Source of the DNA: Nitrospinaceae bacterium
GTDB lineage: Bacteria > Nitrospinota > Nitrospinia > Nitrospinales > VA-1
Direction of reading: 5' to 3'
Assembly: GCA_016763735.1 (NCBI GenBank)
Contig: JAESTE010000145.1
Location: 1-5,844 of the forward strand
Length of the DNA stretch: 5,844 bases
The position numbers and the translations under genes are program-made. Numbering within the stretch: the stretch's first letter is position 1; every line of letters begins with the position of its first letter. The notes beneath the pieces are model-generated. The model was not told where the DNA came from and did no database searches. It saw only the letters and a list, made by a program, of their open reading frames with translations. Of this stretch, positions 1-5,288 are shown piece by piece.

Positions 1-267
1 TCAGAAATTCCATTCATAACAACAAAAGTTCAGAACCGAAAGTCAAAAGCCTCAGCGAACCTAAGCCCATGCGATGTATGCGAATCGCCAGTTCATTTAG
101 ACAACACTCAAGCAGGCGGATACTTTGTAAATTGTACAGGTTGTGACAGAAGGCTCGCCGACCCAAAGGCAGATACAGCGAAAGACACCGTTGCTGGCCA
201 CGTGGCCGCAATCGACAGAACGGCAATAGCCTGGAACGCTTTAAAACGAAAGCCCGCCAAGAAATAG
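1..267 (+). CDS. Lar-like restriction alleviation zinc-ribbon protein (5' end missing)
   Basis: The frame is open from base 1 to a TAG at 265-267 (88 codons) and has no ATG or GTG, so the start lies left of the window. Counting from base 1, a four-cysteine zinc ribbon is visible: C24-x2-C27 preceded by L-S-P, then G-G-Y-F-V-N-C45-x2-C48, followed by a helix ending in A-I-A-W-N at 75-79. This is the layout of Lar-type proteins (about 60 residues: L-x-P-C-x2-C, a strand with C-x2-C, then E/A-A-I-x-A-W-N). Lar of the E. coli Rac prophage relieves type I restriction by favouring modification; that role is transferred here by family resemblance only. The next gene, 79 bases downstream on the same strand, is a DNA methyltransferase, which fits an anti-restriction role. 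The spacing between the ribbon and the AWN helix is longer than usual and the first pair is C-D-V-C rather than C-P-F-C, so it could be another small zinc ribbon. Confidence 0.6.
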   Translation, partial: SEIPFITTKVQNRKSKASANLSPCDVCESPVHLDNTQAGGYFVNCTGCDRRLADPKADTAKDTVAGHVAAIDRTAIAWNALKRKPAKK

Positions 268-277
268 AACCAAAACC

Positions 278-314
278 AATTATCGGCAGTAACAGCAATA
301 AATTGCCGATAGTT
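278..314 (+). terminator. Hairpin after the Lar-like gene, possible weak terminator
   Basis: Bases 278-290 pair with 302-314 to give a 13-pair stem (two G-T wobbles; the central eight pairs, 281-288 with 304-311, are perfect) around an 11-base loop. It begins 10 bases after the TAG of the Lar-like gene and ends 32 bases before the methyltransferase start. Only a short T run (313-315) follows, so it is a poor intrinsic terminator. It may instead be a processing or attenuation structure in the leader of the methyltransferase gene. Confidence 0.35.
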
Positions 315-329
315 TAAACATAAAACATC

Positions 330-351
330 ATTAATACCGCACCGACATGAA
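330..351 (+). repeat. Start-site repeat, copy 1 (methyltransferase start)
   Basis: These 22 bases around the methyltransferase ATG match 2551-2572 around another ATG at 18 of 22 positions, and all four differences are transitions. Both copies contain TAA, a 12-base spacer ending in GAC, then ATGAA. In the second copy this TAA is the real stop of the preceding gene; here no long frame ends at it. The block may be a translation-initiation context or the trace of a past gene junction. Confidence 0.5.
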
Positions 352-2260
352 CACTAAATTTACAGCAGTAGACCTGTTTTGTGGCGCTGGTGGCGTAAGC
401 CAGGGCATGGTATCTTCCGACAAAGTGAAGATCATGGTAGCTGTCAACCACAGCATTGAAGCCATTACAGCTCATAAAAAAAATAACCCCGACATACTCC
501 ACCTCACCGAGGATATAACCGACGTAGATCGCATCCTGCCGTCGCTACCCACAAAGGTTAATATCCTTTGGGCGTCAACCGAGTGCACGAACTTCTCACT
601 CGCCAAGGGTGGCCAGAGCCGCGACGCCGACAGCAGGTCGCTTCCAGAGTGTCTTCCTGATTATGTCCGCCATTGTGATCCGGACTTCTTTATTGTCGAG
701 AATGTAAAGGAATTCATGTCCTGGGGGCCACTGGTTCCAAAGCGAAAAAACGGCCGTATCCAATATGATAAGCAGAAGCGGCCAATTATGTACCCGGACA
801 AACGGTACCGTGGCATATTATTCAACAAGTGGGTTGACAGTATTAAGGAGCTGGGCTACACTTACGAGCACCGCATGTTAAACTCTGCAGATTACGGCGC
901 ATACACCAGCCGCACGCGGTATTTCGGGATGTTTGCTAAGGAGGGTTGCAACATCAGTTTCCCGCTGGCCTCACACGCTAAAAACCCTGGGAACGGCGAG
1001 AAGCAATGGAACGCATGCAAAGAGAAGATTGATCTTAAAAACGAAGGCCAGAGTGTATTCGGCCGCGAGTTTAACGAGAACATCAAGCAGCACCTTCGTC
1101 GCCCACTGGCACCTAAAACCATGGCGCGTATTGCGTATGGCCTTATGAAATACCACCTCAAAGATTTTATCGCTAAAGCATTCAATTCCAAGCACCCGGC
1201 AAGCTCAGCCGACGAACCACTGCCCGGTGTACAGGTTAAAGATGGTCGAACGCACGTTCAGGTTATCAGGTCGCACCACATCGACAAAGCATATGGCGAC
1301 CGCGGCCGGAAAAAACCCAACCATGTTGTTGGCTCAACCGACGACCCGCTGGCAACCATTAAAACAGTTCCTGGCCTGAGCGTTGTCACGTGCAAGGGTT
1401 ACTATATCTCAAAACAACAATACGGCGACGACCAGGTGAGTTCAGTCGACGAGCCATTGAAGGCTATCGTTACCAGGACCCGCCAACAGCTTGTTACATG
1501 TGAGACGTGCTACTATATTGTTAAACAACAAGGGCAACTTCCAGGCAATAAGCCGACAAACGCTGTCAGCTCAGTGGAAGAGCCGTTACATACAATTCTG
1601 CCGCACAATAGACATGAAATAGTACAGGCCGAATCCAGACACTTCATTAATAAGAAGCAGGGCAACAAGTACAACGTCGCGTCAATGAACCGGCCGCTTT
1701 ACACAATCGTTACCAAAGAGAATGGATCCATAGTAACATGCAAGGGTCACTTCCTTGCACAGCCGTTTCATAATTCGTATTGGAATGTTGGTAGTGTCGA
1801 CAATCCAATGGGCGCCATTATAACCAAGGATCAGAAGTGTATTATCACCTTGGACAGTATACAGTTCATCTCCAAGAAAAACAGCGGCAAGCACCAGGTA
1901 CATTCAATCGAAGAGCCGCTACACACTATAACTACGTCCAGCACCGATAAGGCTGTTATTACTATAGACCTGTCCAATGAGACAGATAAGGCCATCTACG
2001 AAGAAAAGAGAGCGTTTTTCGAGGAATTCTTCCCGGACTACGACGCCGACCTTCTTTGCTTTATTGTGTCCGACATTAAGATGCGATATCTCACGTCTGG
2101 CGAGCTGGCGGACATTACGGGATTCGAAGAAGGCACTTACCTTGGAAAATCTGAAACTATCCGCAAGAAACACATCGGGAATGCGGTACCGCCGGTTATA
2201 GCCAAGGTAATGATGGAAGAATTATTCAGAGTTAATCCGGCGCTCGCGTTAGCCGCTTAA
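347..2260 (+). CDS. Cytosine-5 DNA methyltransferase with seven-repeat recognition region
   Basis: This enzyme should transfer a methyl group from S-adenosylmethionine to carbon 5 of cytosine in DNA. Conserved blocks appear in family order: motif I V-D-L-F-C-G-A-G-G (8-16, AdoMet binding); motif IV W-A-S-T-E-C-T-N-F-S (75-84) with catalytic C80; motif VI E118-N-V; motif VIII D-Y-G-A-Y-T-S-R-T-R (182-191); motif IX L-T-S-G-E-L-A-D-I-T-G-F (582-593); and motif X H-I-G-N-A-V-P-P (609-616). The residue before C80 is Glu instead of the usual Pro. The protein has 637 residues against about 330-420 for a typical single-specificity enzyme. Most of the excess is an array of seven divergent repeats (about 272-541) between motifs VIII and IX, where the target-recognition domain normally sits. 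No partner nuclease is visible, so it is an orphan, probably modifying phage DNA against host restriction. The ATG has no Shine-Dalgarno sequence but sits in a context repeated at 2568. Its specificity cannot be read from the sequence. Confidence 0.95.
   Translation: MNTKFTAVDLFCGAGGVSQGMVSSDKVKIMVAVNHSIEAITAHKKNNPDILHLTEDITDVDRILPSLPTKVNILWASTECTNFSLAKGGQSRDADSRSLPECLPDYVRHCDPDFFIVENVKEFMSWGPLVPKRKNGRIQYDKQKRPIMYPDKRYRGILFNKWVDSIKELGYTYEHRMLNSADYGAYTSRTRYFGMFAKEGCNISFPLASHAKNPGNGEKQWNACKEKIDLKNEGQSVFGREFNENIKQHLRRPLAPKTMARIAYGLMKYHLKDFIAKAFNSKHPASSADEPLPGVQVKDGRTHVQVIRSHHIDKAYGDRGRKKPNHVVGSTDDPLATIKTVPGLSVVTCKGYYISKQQYGDDQVSSVDEPLKAIVTRTRQQLVTCETCYYIVKQQGQLPGNKPTNAVSSVEEPLHTILPHNRHEIVQAESRHFINKKQGNKYNVASMNRPLYTIVTKENGSIVTCKGHFLAQPFHNSYWNVGSVDNPMGAIITKDQKCIITLDSIQFISKKNSGKHQVHSIEEPLHTITTSSTDKAVITIDLSNETDKAIYEEKRAFFEEFFPDYDADLLCFIVSDIKMRYLTSGELADITGFEEGTYLGKSETIRKKHIGNAVPPVIAKVMMEELFRVNPALALAA
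1160..1969 (+). repeat. Seven protein-level repeats inside the methyltransferase
   Basis: Residues about 272-541 form seven repeats of 36-43 residues. Each begins with an aromatic/hydrophobic stretch such as Y-Y-I-S-K-Q or H-F-I-N-K-K. Then comes a core of the type S-S-V-D-E-P-L, with the D/E-x-P-L/M tetrads at 289, 332, 368, 411, 448, 485 and 522. An I-x-T strand and a V-x-T-C/L strand end the unit. The last repeat has I-E-E-P-L-H-T-I-T-T. Spacing between cores is 43, 36, 43, 37, 37 and 37 residues. The DNA of the units is well diverged, so the array is old or under diversifying change. One or a few S-V-D-E-P-L-type motifs are familiar in phage cytosine methyltransferases; the number here looks high. 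Confidence 0.85.
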
Positions 2261-2273
2261 AACCACTAGTATT

Positions 2274-2555
2274 ATGAAACACACGATAAAGTTAAATCTT
2301 ACCGACTTCATGACAGGGGGAATTTCTGACGTTAAACTTGATTTCGTGACCTATATTCCAAGGGTAGGGGAATTCGTAGATATTGAGAAACTACTTACAC
2401 CTAAAGAAGAAAAAAGGTTAAGCGAGATTGGGGGATGGTACAAGGTTCAGACTGTAGAGCATGAGTTTATTAAAGAGGCAGATAAAACAATAACACAGGT
2501 AATAAAAATATGCCTTATAGAAGATGAGAAATACAAGGAGAACTATAAAAATTAA
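2274..2555 (+). CDS. Hypothetical small protein, probably beta-rich (93 aa)
   Basis: I do not recognise this family with certainty. The sequence alternates predicted strands: K-L-D-F-V-T-Y-I-P-R-V-G-E-F-V at 21-35, W-Y-K-V-Q-T-V-E-H-E-F at 55-65 and T-Q-V-I-K-I-C-L-I at 74-82, with a charged helix L-T-P-K-E-E-K-R-L-S in between. This order resembles small SH3-like barrels common among uncharacterised phage proteins, but that is inference. It begins 13 bases after the methyltransferase stop and ends 12 bases before the next ATG, so it is probably co-transcribed. The gene is clearly more AT-rich than its neighbours (for example 16 G+C in the 60 bases 2461-2520), hinting at a separate origin. 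The only upstream ATG-proximal sequence is A/T-rich with no Shine-Dalgarno match. Confidence 0.75.
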   Translation: MKHTIKLNLTDFMTGGISDVKLDFVTYIPRVGEFVDIEKLLTPKEEKRLSEIGGWYKVQTVEHEFIKEADKTITQVIKICLIEDEKYKENYKN

Positions 2556-2572
2556 TGCCGTATTGACATGAA
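2551..2572 (+). repeat. Start-site repeat, copy 2 (89-aa gene start)
   Basis: This is the second copy of the block at 330-351 (18/22 identical). It runs from the TAA stop of the 93-residue gene (2553-2555) through a 12-base spacer to the ATG at 2568. The G-A-C-ATG-A-A core recurs again at the 2834 start. Because the block covers stop, spacer and start, it could be a preferred initiation signal or a recombination junction. Confidence 0.5.
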
Positions 2573-2837
2573 GAAACCAAACTGCGAGTACCACCCCACT
2601 TCCATTAAGGGATTCACGTTAAAGCAACTAGCTGTGGCTGTTGGCGATCTTCGCTACGACAAGAAGGCGGAATTTCTTAGCCATTTATCTGACAAGTTAC
2701 AGGCTGACTCTAAAGACGACCGCGATGGCAATCGGCCACGGCTGGCGGGGTTCCTTGGTTATGCGGCCAGAGAAATTAAGTCTGCGCAAAAGCAGATACT
2801 TCGGTGTTGGGGAATTTGTAAACCCTACATGACATGA
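2568..2837 (+). CDS. Hypothetical helical phage-type protein (89 aa)
   Basis: No function is recognised. The protein looks almost wholly helical: F-T-L-K-Q-L-A-V-A-V-G-D-L-R-Y-D-K-K-A-E at 16-35, then F-L-S-H-L-S-D-K-L at 36-44, a charged loop rich in Asp/Arg at 47-58, and a helix R-E-I-K-S-A-Q-K-Q-I-L at 68-78 ending in C-W-G-I-C-K-P-Y-M. My impression is that similar G-D-L-R-Y-D...F-L...L-S-D-K-L proteins occur as unknowns in phages of Bacteroidota, but I cannot confirm this. The TGA stop overlaps the next start in ATGA (2834-2837), so the two are probably translationally coupled. The start is supported by the repeated context at 2551-2572; an AAGGAG at 2535-2540 is too far upstream to serve it. 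Confidence 0.75.
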   Translation: MKKPNCEYHPTSIKGFTLKQLAVAVGDLRYDKKAEFLSHLSDKLQADSKDDRDGNRPRLAGFLGYAAREIKSAQKQILRCWGICKPYMT

Positions 2838-3253
2838 ACATAGCCGGAATACTTAAACGGATAATGAGCCTCGGCTATATTACGGATCGAGAGATAAAGT
2901 TTATCCAGAGAAATATACCAATCGAAGGATTTGACCACGGATCGTTAGAGGGTCAAGGCACCCGCCTGGAGCCCAGCCATAACGCAAAGGGATTGGCGTT
3001 TCTAATGGGTTTGTGGAAAACCCCCAACGGTAGGCTGGTAAGTGATCAGCAACTTGGCCCAGTCGAAAAGGATATGCTGGCCAACTTCTCACACTTCACA
3101 TTCAATGGCTTCTACATAATCGGCAAGCAGTATAAGCCGCTATATATCTGCCACGATCAGAACGGCGACACGTTTGAGTATTACAGTCCCGGCGGCCGCG
3201 AGATTATCATAATATTTACAACTGAGTTAGTAATCTCTCAGCAAAACAATTAA
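2834..3253 (+). CDS. Hypothetical protein coupled to the 89-aa gene (139 aa)
   Basis: The family is not recognised. An N-terminal helix (I-L-K-R-I-M-S-L-G-Y-I-T-D-R-E-I-K-F-I, 6-24) resembles a small helical bundle. The middle (40-75) is Gly/Pro/Asn-rich. The C-terminal half appears beta-rich: F-T-F-N-G-F-Y-I-I-G (88-97), K-P-L-Y-I-C-H-D (101-108), F-E-Y-Y-S (114-118) and E-I-I-I-I-F-T-T-E-L-V-I (123-134). There is no signal peptide or membrane segment. Its ATG overlaps the previous stop by the ATGA arrangement, which supports both the start and the reading frame. The motif G-A-C-ATG-A-A is shared with the starts at 347 and 2568. A 29-base A/T-rich gap follows. Confidence 0.75.
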   Translation: MNIAGILKRIMSLGYITDREIKFIQRNIPIEGFDHGSLEGQGTRLEPSHNAKGLAFLMGLWKTPNGRLVSDQQLGPVEKDMLANFSHFTFNGFYIIGKQYKPLYICHDQNGDTFEYYSPGGREIIIIFTTELVISQQNN

Positions 3254-3282
3254 ATTCAAATTAACACTTAATAATTAGCACC

Positions 3283-3654
3283 ATGCACAATTTACTAGCA
3301 CAAATCAAAAGCAAGACGAGTCTGGCGGTCGGAAGAGACGACAGGCTGCATCCAATATCAGAAGTAGTAATCTTTGTCGAAAGCCCGGATCATATGGTCG
3401 ACGAAAAAGGCTACGTTGTCGACAGCACACGCCTTGAACCGTTAAGGTTTGGGCTAACCGTTAAGGGGCTGGAAGCCCTTGAAGCTGAGCTGAAAACAAT
3501 ACGTGCCAAGCTGACCAGGTATGGAATTGTCTGTGGCCAGTACAACTCATCCATAGAGGTTAAGGCGAAAGCAAAGGCAAAAGCAAAGGAAGAGTCGGGC
3601 GACCAAGCGCCTGGGAAAGCGGCCAAGCCTGGAAAGGCAGATGGCGCCAAGTAA
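3283..3654 (+). CDS. Hypothetical protein with short coiled coil and Lys/Ala-rich tail (123 aa)
   Basis: No family is recognised. Residues 1-58 form a probable alpha/beta segment (S-E-V-V-I-F-V-E-S at 26-34; L-R-F-G-L-T-V at 54-60). Residues 63-77 carry a heptad pattern L63, L66, L70, I73, L77, consistent with a short coiled coil and possible oligomerisation. From residue 92 the chain becomes a disordered, basic tail: alternating Lys-Ala at 94-102 (nearly repeated codons from base 3562) followed by Gly/Ala/Lys/Pro. Such tails often contact nucleic acid or are flexible linkers; that is inference. The ATG at 3283 follows an A/T-rich 29-base gap with no Shine-Dalgarno sequence. A strong hairpin starts 17 bases after the stop. 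Confidence 0.75.
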   Translation: MHNLLAQIKSKTSLAVGRDDRLHPISEVVIFVESPDHMVDEKGYVVDSTRLEPLRFGLTVKGLEALEAELKTIRAKLTRYGIVCGQYNSSIEVKAKAKAKAKEESGDQAPGKAAKPGKADGAK

Positions 3655-3670
3655 ATCAATTCCAGTTCTC

Positions 3671-3700
3671 TGGTGGCGGCCCCTTTGCAAGCCGCCACCA
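3671..3700 (+). other. Perfect GC-rich hairpin between two genes
   Basis: TGGTGGCGGC (3671-3680) pairs perfectly with GCCGCCACCA (3691-3700) around a 10-base loop. It lies in the 75-base gap between the TAA at 3652-3654 and the ATG at 3730. No T run follows on either strand, so it is not a textbook intrinsic terminator. It could act as a transcript-stabilising or processing structure, or as an attenuator in front of the 218-residue gene. Confidence 0.6.
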
Positions 3701-3729
3701 CGAAACGAGCCAGCCAATATATAAATACC

Positions 3730-4386
3730 ATGCCAAAAATAGGGACACATTTCGCGATAATCAAAGGAGAGGGAAAGATCCTGACAATATTCTATAACAG
3801 GGACAAACAATTTCACTTCAAAGACGATGTAGGTTATGTGTCCAGTGCTGTTGATTGGGACAATATGCGCCATGAATCCGAGAAAGATTTACTGAACACT
3901 TTTCGAGAAGCGCTAAGTGAGTACCACGAATTGATAGCGGAAATAGAGAAGGTAATACTTATTGAGTTTATGGTAGGCATTAACTCGGCCATGGATAAAA
4001 CAGGGCCACAAAGCTGGTCTGGCAAGGTAGGGTGGCATGATATAGAGCATTTCGACAAAGAGTATGGGCTTGGCTTTACATTCGAGGTTGTATACAGAAG
4101 GAAAGCCCAGAAAACGGAGTACTTCTACTACCTGGAAGATGGCAACATGGGCGGGAGGATTCTAGGTGACCGCAGTAAGGATATAATCATACCACACACC
4201 GATAAAGCTGAAGCATATCTCCGAAATCTTGAGGTGAGCATGGATGAGCTGTGCAATCAATTTATAGCCTTCCTGAAAAGCGACGACCTAATCCTGAAGC
4301 TTGAAACTGGCGGCGGTAAGCTGCAACTTAACTTAAAAAGCGACGACCTAATCCTGAAGCTTGAAACTGGCGGCGGTAAGCTGTAA
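3730..4386 (+). CDS. Hypothetical protein ending in a 20-residue tandem repeat (218 aa)
   Basis: The family is not recognised. The start is placed at ATG 3730, after the A/T-rich ATATATAAATACC; the frame stays open upstream to a GTG at 3673, but that codon sits inside the GC-rich hairpin and would add a low-complexity segment. The N-terminus has strands (T-H-F-A-I-I-K at 6-12; K-I-L-T-I-F-Y at 16-22), then a long helix (E-S-E-K-D-L-L-N-T-F-R-E-A-L at 49-62 onward) reaching I-E-K-V-I-L-I-E-F-M. The middle has beta strands (L-G-F-T-F-E-V-V-Y-R-R; E-Y-F-Y-Y-L-E-D-G), then another helix (M-D-E-L-C-N-Q-F-I-A-F-L). The end consists of repeat 1 at K183-L202 and repeat 2 at K203-L218, encoded by a 60-base duplication. 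A CAA in copy 1 is TAA in copy 2, so that substitution sets the present stop. It is followed by the DUF5131 gene after 17 bases. Confidence 0.75.
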   Translation: MPKIGTHFAIIKGEGKILTIFYNRDKQFHFKDDVGYVSSAVDWDNMRHESEKDLLNTFREALSEYHELIAEIEKVILIEFMVGINSAMDKTGPQSWSGKVGWHDIEHFDKEYGLGFTFEVVYRRKAQKTEYFYYLEDGNMGGRILGDRSKDIIIPHTDKAEAYLRNLEVSMDELCNQFIAFLKSDDLILKLETGGGKLQLNLKSDDLILKLETGGGKL

Positions 4387-4395
4387 CTTAACTTA
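4276..4395 (+). repeat. 60-base tandem duplication, two copies
   Basis: Copy 1 (4276-4335) and copy 2 (4336-4395) are identical except for C4324 versus T4384. The period is a multiple of three, so the reading frame is kept and the protein gains a 20-residue repeat. The one difference turns a CAA codon into the TAA stop of the gene. Without it the frame would continue L-N-L to the TAA at 4396-4398, which is exactly how the DUF5131 gene ends. The near identity implies a recent event. Confidence 0.95.
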
Positions 4396-4408
4396 TAAGT
4401 GAAATGGG
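4385..4408 (+). repeat. Junction direct repeat, copy 1 (before DUF5131 gene)
   Basis: These 24 bases match 5275-5298 at 23 positions. They begin AACTTAACTTATAAGTGAA, contain the 10-base palindrome ACTTATAAGT (4391-4400), and end in the start codon plus GG: ATGGG here, GTGGG in the second copy. The frame reads L-N-L-stop, then a 5-base spacer GTGAA, then the start. The only difference is the first base of the start codon. An 11-base partial copy at 4325-4335 exists because of the tandem duplication. Confidence 0.9.
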
Positions 4409-5288
4409 TAAAACAACTATAGGATGGACCGACGAAACCTGGAATCCCGTAACCGGATGTGATAAAGTCAGCCGGGGATGCAAGAACTGTTATGCTGGCC
4501 AACTTGCAGAAACCAGATTAAAGCATACAGACGCGTATAAAAACGGGTTCTTTGGCAATGTGATCATGCATTACAGCCGATTAAGCCAACCACTTAAATG
4601 GACAAAACCCCGCATGATCTTTGTGGATTCGATGGGTGACTTGTTCCATGAGCAGGTACCGTTTCCTTTTATCGACGATGTATTCCATGTTATGGCTAAA
4701 GCCAGCCAGCACACATTTCAGATACTTACCAAGCGTCCTGATCGCGCCCTGGATTGGTCTATGTCGGCGCCCCAGAGACAGGCAAGGTCACGTGAGCCAT
4801 ATAAGAACTGGCCTCTCCCTAATGTATGGATGGGAACCAGTTGTGAGGATCAGAAGAGCTATAACCTTCGGGCCGGGGTATTGGTTCAGATCCCTGCAGT
4901 AGTTCGGTTCTTAAGCCTGGAACCACTTGTTGGGCCTATAAAATTAAAGAGAAGATTTGGATTCAATAAATACGGGTATTATTTCCACGGGAATCTACCA
5001 GAAGACGGAATTCATCAGGTAATTGTTGGTGGCGAAAGCGGCCATAAGGCCGTGCCAATGCGTCCCGATTGGGCCAGAAGTATCCGCGACGAATGTAAAG
5101 AGTTTGATATTCCCTTCTTCTTTAAGCAGTGGGGCCAGTGGGCGCCAAACGACTACGAAGCGCTTGAGGCAGGACGAAAATACCGACGGTTAGATGAGAA
5201 GAACTTTGCGTGCATGGTTGGCAAAAAGAAGGCAGGCCGCATGCTCGATGGCGTAGAGCATAATGGATACCCAAAACTTAACTTATAA
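4404..5288 (+). CDS. Phage Gp37/Gp68 family protein (DUF5131), three-cysteine type
   Basis: The family resemblance is clear: I-G-W-T-D-E-T-W-N-P-V-T-G-C at 6-19, then a cysteine cluster C19-x6-C26-x2-C29 followed by Y-A. Other conserved blocks are F-V-D-S-M-G-D-L-F-H-E (73-83), Q-I-L-T-K-R-P-D-R (106-114), W-M-G-T-S-C-E-D-Q (142-150), F-L-S-L-E-P-L-V-G-P-I (169-179), G-G-E-S-G (209-213), R-P-D-W-A-R-S-I-R-D-E-C (220-231) and P-F-F-F-K-Q-W-G-Q-W (237-246). The 294 residues are full length, including the C-terminal G-K-K-x-A-G-R-x-L-D-G-x-x-H-N segment. The family is common in phages and mobile elements. Its cysteines recall radical-SAM iron-sulfur binding and the fold is suspected to be a related barrel, but the reaction is not established to my knowledge. 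Some relatives sit beside a TcmP partner gene; none is seen here. The gene lies exactly between two copies of a 24-base junction repeat, which suggests exchange as a cassette. Confidence 0.92.
   Translation: MGKTTIGWTDETWNPVTGCDKVSRGCKNCYAGQLAETRLKHTDAYKNGFFGNVIMHYSRLSQPLKWTKPRMIFVDSMGDLFHEQVPFPFIDDVFHVMAKASQHTFQILTKRPDRALDWSMSAPQRQARSREPYKNWPLPNVWMGTSCEDQKSYNLRAGVLVQIPAVVRFLSLEPLVGPIKLKRRFGFNKYGYYFHGNLPEDGIHQVIVGGESGHKAVPMRPDWARSIRDECKEFDIPFFFKQWGQWAPNDYEALEAGRKYRRLDEKNFACMVGKKKAGRMLDGVEHNGYPKLNL

Noticed and set aside
303..346. Promoter upstream of the methyltransferase
   Set aside because: TTGCCG at 303-308 has no suitable -10 at proper spacing, and no TAnnTTTG of the Bacteroidota type is present.
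892..1191. Minus-strand open frames inside the methyltransferase
   Set aside because: They are antisense to conserved coding sequence, with odd residue composition and no supporting start context.
1160..1969. CRISPR-like or DNA-level repeat array
   Set aside because: The repeats are at protein level with diverged DNA and no constant repeat/spacer pattern, and they sit in a conserved frame.
1977..2201. Alternative + frame open frame overlapping the end of the methyltransferase
   Set aside because: It overlaps methyltransferase motifs IX and X in another frame and has an Arg/Ser/Thr-rich shadow composition.
2535..2540. AAGGAG as a ribosome binding site
   Set aside because: It is 27 bases upstream of the ATG at 2568 and inside the previous gene. 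None of the other ATG or GTG starts in the window shows such a site.
344..2838. GACATGAA as a specific start signal
   Set aside because: It occurs at three starts, but also inside the methyltransferase at 1611-1618 and, reversed, at 713-720, so the 8-mer alone is not diagnostic. Only the longer 22-base match is reported.
3673..3729. Longer N-terminus of the 218-residue protein from GTG 3673
   Set aside because: The added segment is encoded by the GC-rich hairpin and the following bases, looks low-complexity, and lacks any initiation signal. ATG 3730 has an A/T-rich lead-in like the other starts.
3411..3764. Minus-strand open frame of 117 codons
   Set aside because: It lies opposite the Lys/Ala-rich gene and the next leader, and its composition (F-A-F-A-F-A) is just the complement of the Lys-Ala codons. 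No neighbour is on that strand.
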